DNA of 7,624 bases, from assembly GCA_003166055.1 (NCBI GenBank), contig PMWR01000253.1, forward strand, positions 3,646 to 11,269. The letters run 5' to 3'. The first letter of the stretch is position 1; each line of letters opens with the position of its first letter. Shown here one piece after another: positions 6,711 to 7,624 of this stretch. Below the pieces are notes generated by a model that did no database searches, was not told where the DNA came from, and saw only the letters and a program-made list of their open reading frames with translations. The translations under genes were made by a program, and so were the position numbers. The stretch comes from Acidobacteriaceae bacterium. GTDB taxonomy: Bacteria > Acidobacteriota > Terriglobia > Terriglobales > Acidobacteriaceae.

Positions 6711-6731
6711 ATTTCGCGTTCTTTGCGAAAT
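6711..6731. promoter_or_regulatory. Inverted repeat in the divergent intergenic region, possible operator
   Basis: ATTTCGC (6711-6717) and GCGAAAT (6725-6731) form a perfect 7-bp inverted repeat around a 7-nt centre. It lies between the divergent GH31 and DUF92 genes, about 40 bp upstream of the candidate GH31 -35 box and about 50 bp upstream of the DUF92 start. That position suits a regulator binding site acting on either gene. No regulator family is recognised. Confidence 0.4.
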
Positions 6732-6782
6732 CAGTGGGAATCCACGACCCTCAATACACCGGTCGGACGATACGATTGAACT

Positions 6783-7624
6783 GTGGATCGAACCAACCCC
6801 ACGTCGCATTCGAGGCTGGCCTGGCAATCGAAGCTGGTGCTGCTCCTCGTCGTGCCCTTTGTGGCGATCGACGTCTTGCTTCAAAGTCACTTCTTCGTCC
6901 AGACGCTGCCCCATGTCGCGGTCTGGACCCTCGGCCTCAGCGTGCTGCTTGGCCTGGCCGTCCTCAAGCTTCGCGCCGCCACGCCTGCCGGTGCCGCAGC
7001 CGGCGTCATCCTCACCGCCAGTCTCATGTTTTCCACCGTGACGTTTCCCTACCAGCCCTGGAACACAGCACTCGTCCCGGTGTTGGCCGTCTCGCTGCTC
7101 GCTTACTTCGCCACGCGCATGGGCCGCGCTCAAAAGGAATGCCTCGGCACCGCGGAAGAGCGCCATGGCCGCGCCGCATCGCAGGTTGCCGCCAACCTCG
7201 GCGTCGCCGCCCTCGTACTCACGCAAAACTTTCAGTCCTGGCTGATCGATTCGCACTGGTTCTCGCGCGGCACCCTCGCACCCGTTCCAATCTTTGCCGT
7301 TGGCCTAGCAGGATTGGCTGAGGCCGCTGCCGACACCGTCTCGTCCGAGATCGGCCAGGTCCTCGGTGGTCGTCCGCGCATGATCACCACTTTGCGCACC
7401 GCCGACCCCGGCGTCGACGGCGCCATCAGCATCGCCGGAACCCTCGCCGGCATCGCCGCTGGAGTCATCGTCGCCCTCGCCGGAACCCTCGCACTGCGCG
7501 GAGACGCATCCCTCTTCTGGATCAGCACCGCCGGCGCAATATTTGGCCTGCTCTTCGACAGCCTCCTAGGCGCAACCCTGGAGCGCCGCGGCTGGCTCAA
7601 CAACGATGCAGTCAACTTCCTCTC
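6783..7624 (+). CDS. DUF92 (TIGR00297-like) integral membrane protein, 3'-truncated by window end
   Basis: The frame is open from an in-frame TGA at 6777-6779 to the window end, giving 280 residues with no stop reached. GTG at 6783 is the first available start. The first in-frame ATG is at residue 82, far inside the protein, so GTG is preferred although the ribosome binding site is weak. Predicted membrane helices lie at about 18-34, 46-64, 68-84, 96-110, 135-148, 165-182, 216-237 and 246-263. DUF92 hallmarks are ADTVSSEIGQ at 183-192 followed by GGRPRMITT, PGVDGAISIAGTLAG at 209-223, FDSLLGATLERRGWLNNDAVNFL at 258-280, the last matching the family's usual C-terminal region, so only a short tail is probably missing. 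Plant VTE6, a phytyl-phosphate kinase, belongs to this family; an isoprenoid-phosphate role here is inference. Confidence 0.9.
   Translation, partial: MDRTNPTSHSRLAWQSKLVLLLVVPFVAIDVLLQSHFFVQTLPHVAVWTLGLSVLLGLAVLKLRAATPAGAAAGVILTASLMFSTVTFPYQPWNTALVPVLAVSLLAYFATRMGRAQKECLGTAEERHGRAASQVAANLGVAALVLTQNFQSWLIDSHWFSRGTLAPVPIFAVGLAGLAEAAADTVSSEIGQVLGGRPRMITTLRTADPGVDGAISIAGTLAGIAAGVIVALAGTLALRGDASLFWISTAGAIFGLLFDSLLGATLERRGWLNNDAVNFL

Noticed and set aside
7232..7615. A 127-codon minus-strand frame at the right edge
   Set aside because: It is antisense to the DUF92 gene, whose family motifs are clear. The translation is Ala/Arg/Pro-rich without recognisable features.

Overview
This window is GC-rich bacterial chromosomal DNA, about 60-65% GC in most lines I counted by hand. 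Five genes lie on the minus strand and one partial gene lies on the plus strand at the right edge. A tlyA-type rRNA methyltransferase gene upstream of an NAD kinase gene, a secreted GH31 glycosidase and a lipobox-bearing beta-propeller protein together suggest a soil-type member of the Acidobacteriota (Terriglobia-like). That assignment is an inference from gene style and composition. No rRNA or other phylogenetic marker is present to settle it.

Layout, left to right. Positions 86-943 (minus) encode NAD kinase. Positions 1036-1488 (minus) encode a small, very acidic DMP19/DUF4375-family protein. This gene is clearly lower in GC than its neighbours and sits between two exact 13-bp direct repeats. 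Positions 1637-2404 (minus) encode a TlyA-family rRNA 2'-O-methyltransferase. Positions 2499-4058 (minus) encode a predicted lipoprotein with YncE-like beta-propeller repeats. Positions 4206-6605 (minus) encode a secreted GH31 enzyme with an alpha-xylosidase-like nucleophile motif. A 177-bp divergent intergenic region follows, and then a DUF92 membrane protein starts at a GTG at 6783 and runs off the window end.

How the parts relate. tlyA and nadK look like an original housekeeping pair. Removing the segment between the two 13-bp repeats would leave about 30 bp between tlyA and nadK, so the acidic DMP19-like gene is best read as a later insertion. The lipoprotein and GH31 genes are co-oriented but separated by 147 bp with a candidate promoter, so they need not be one operon. 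The GH31 and DUF92 genes are divergent and share a control region containing a 7-bp inverted repeat.

No tRNA, rRNA, CRISPR array, transposase or integrase was seen. No gap between genes exceeds 300 bases. Bases 1-85, downstream of nadK, show nothing I can assign. I see no clear multi-gene novel system. The items most worth a second look are the repeat-flanked acidic-protein cassette, a GNRA-capped hairpin upstream of tlyA, and an open in-frame extension after the GH31 stop codon.
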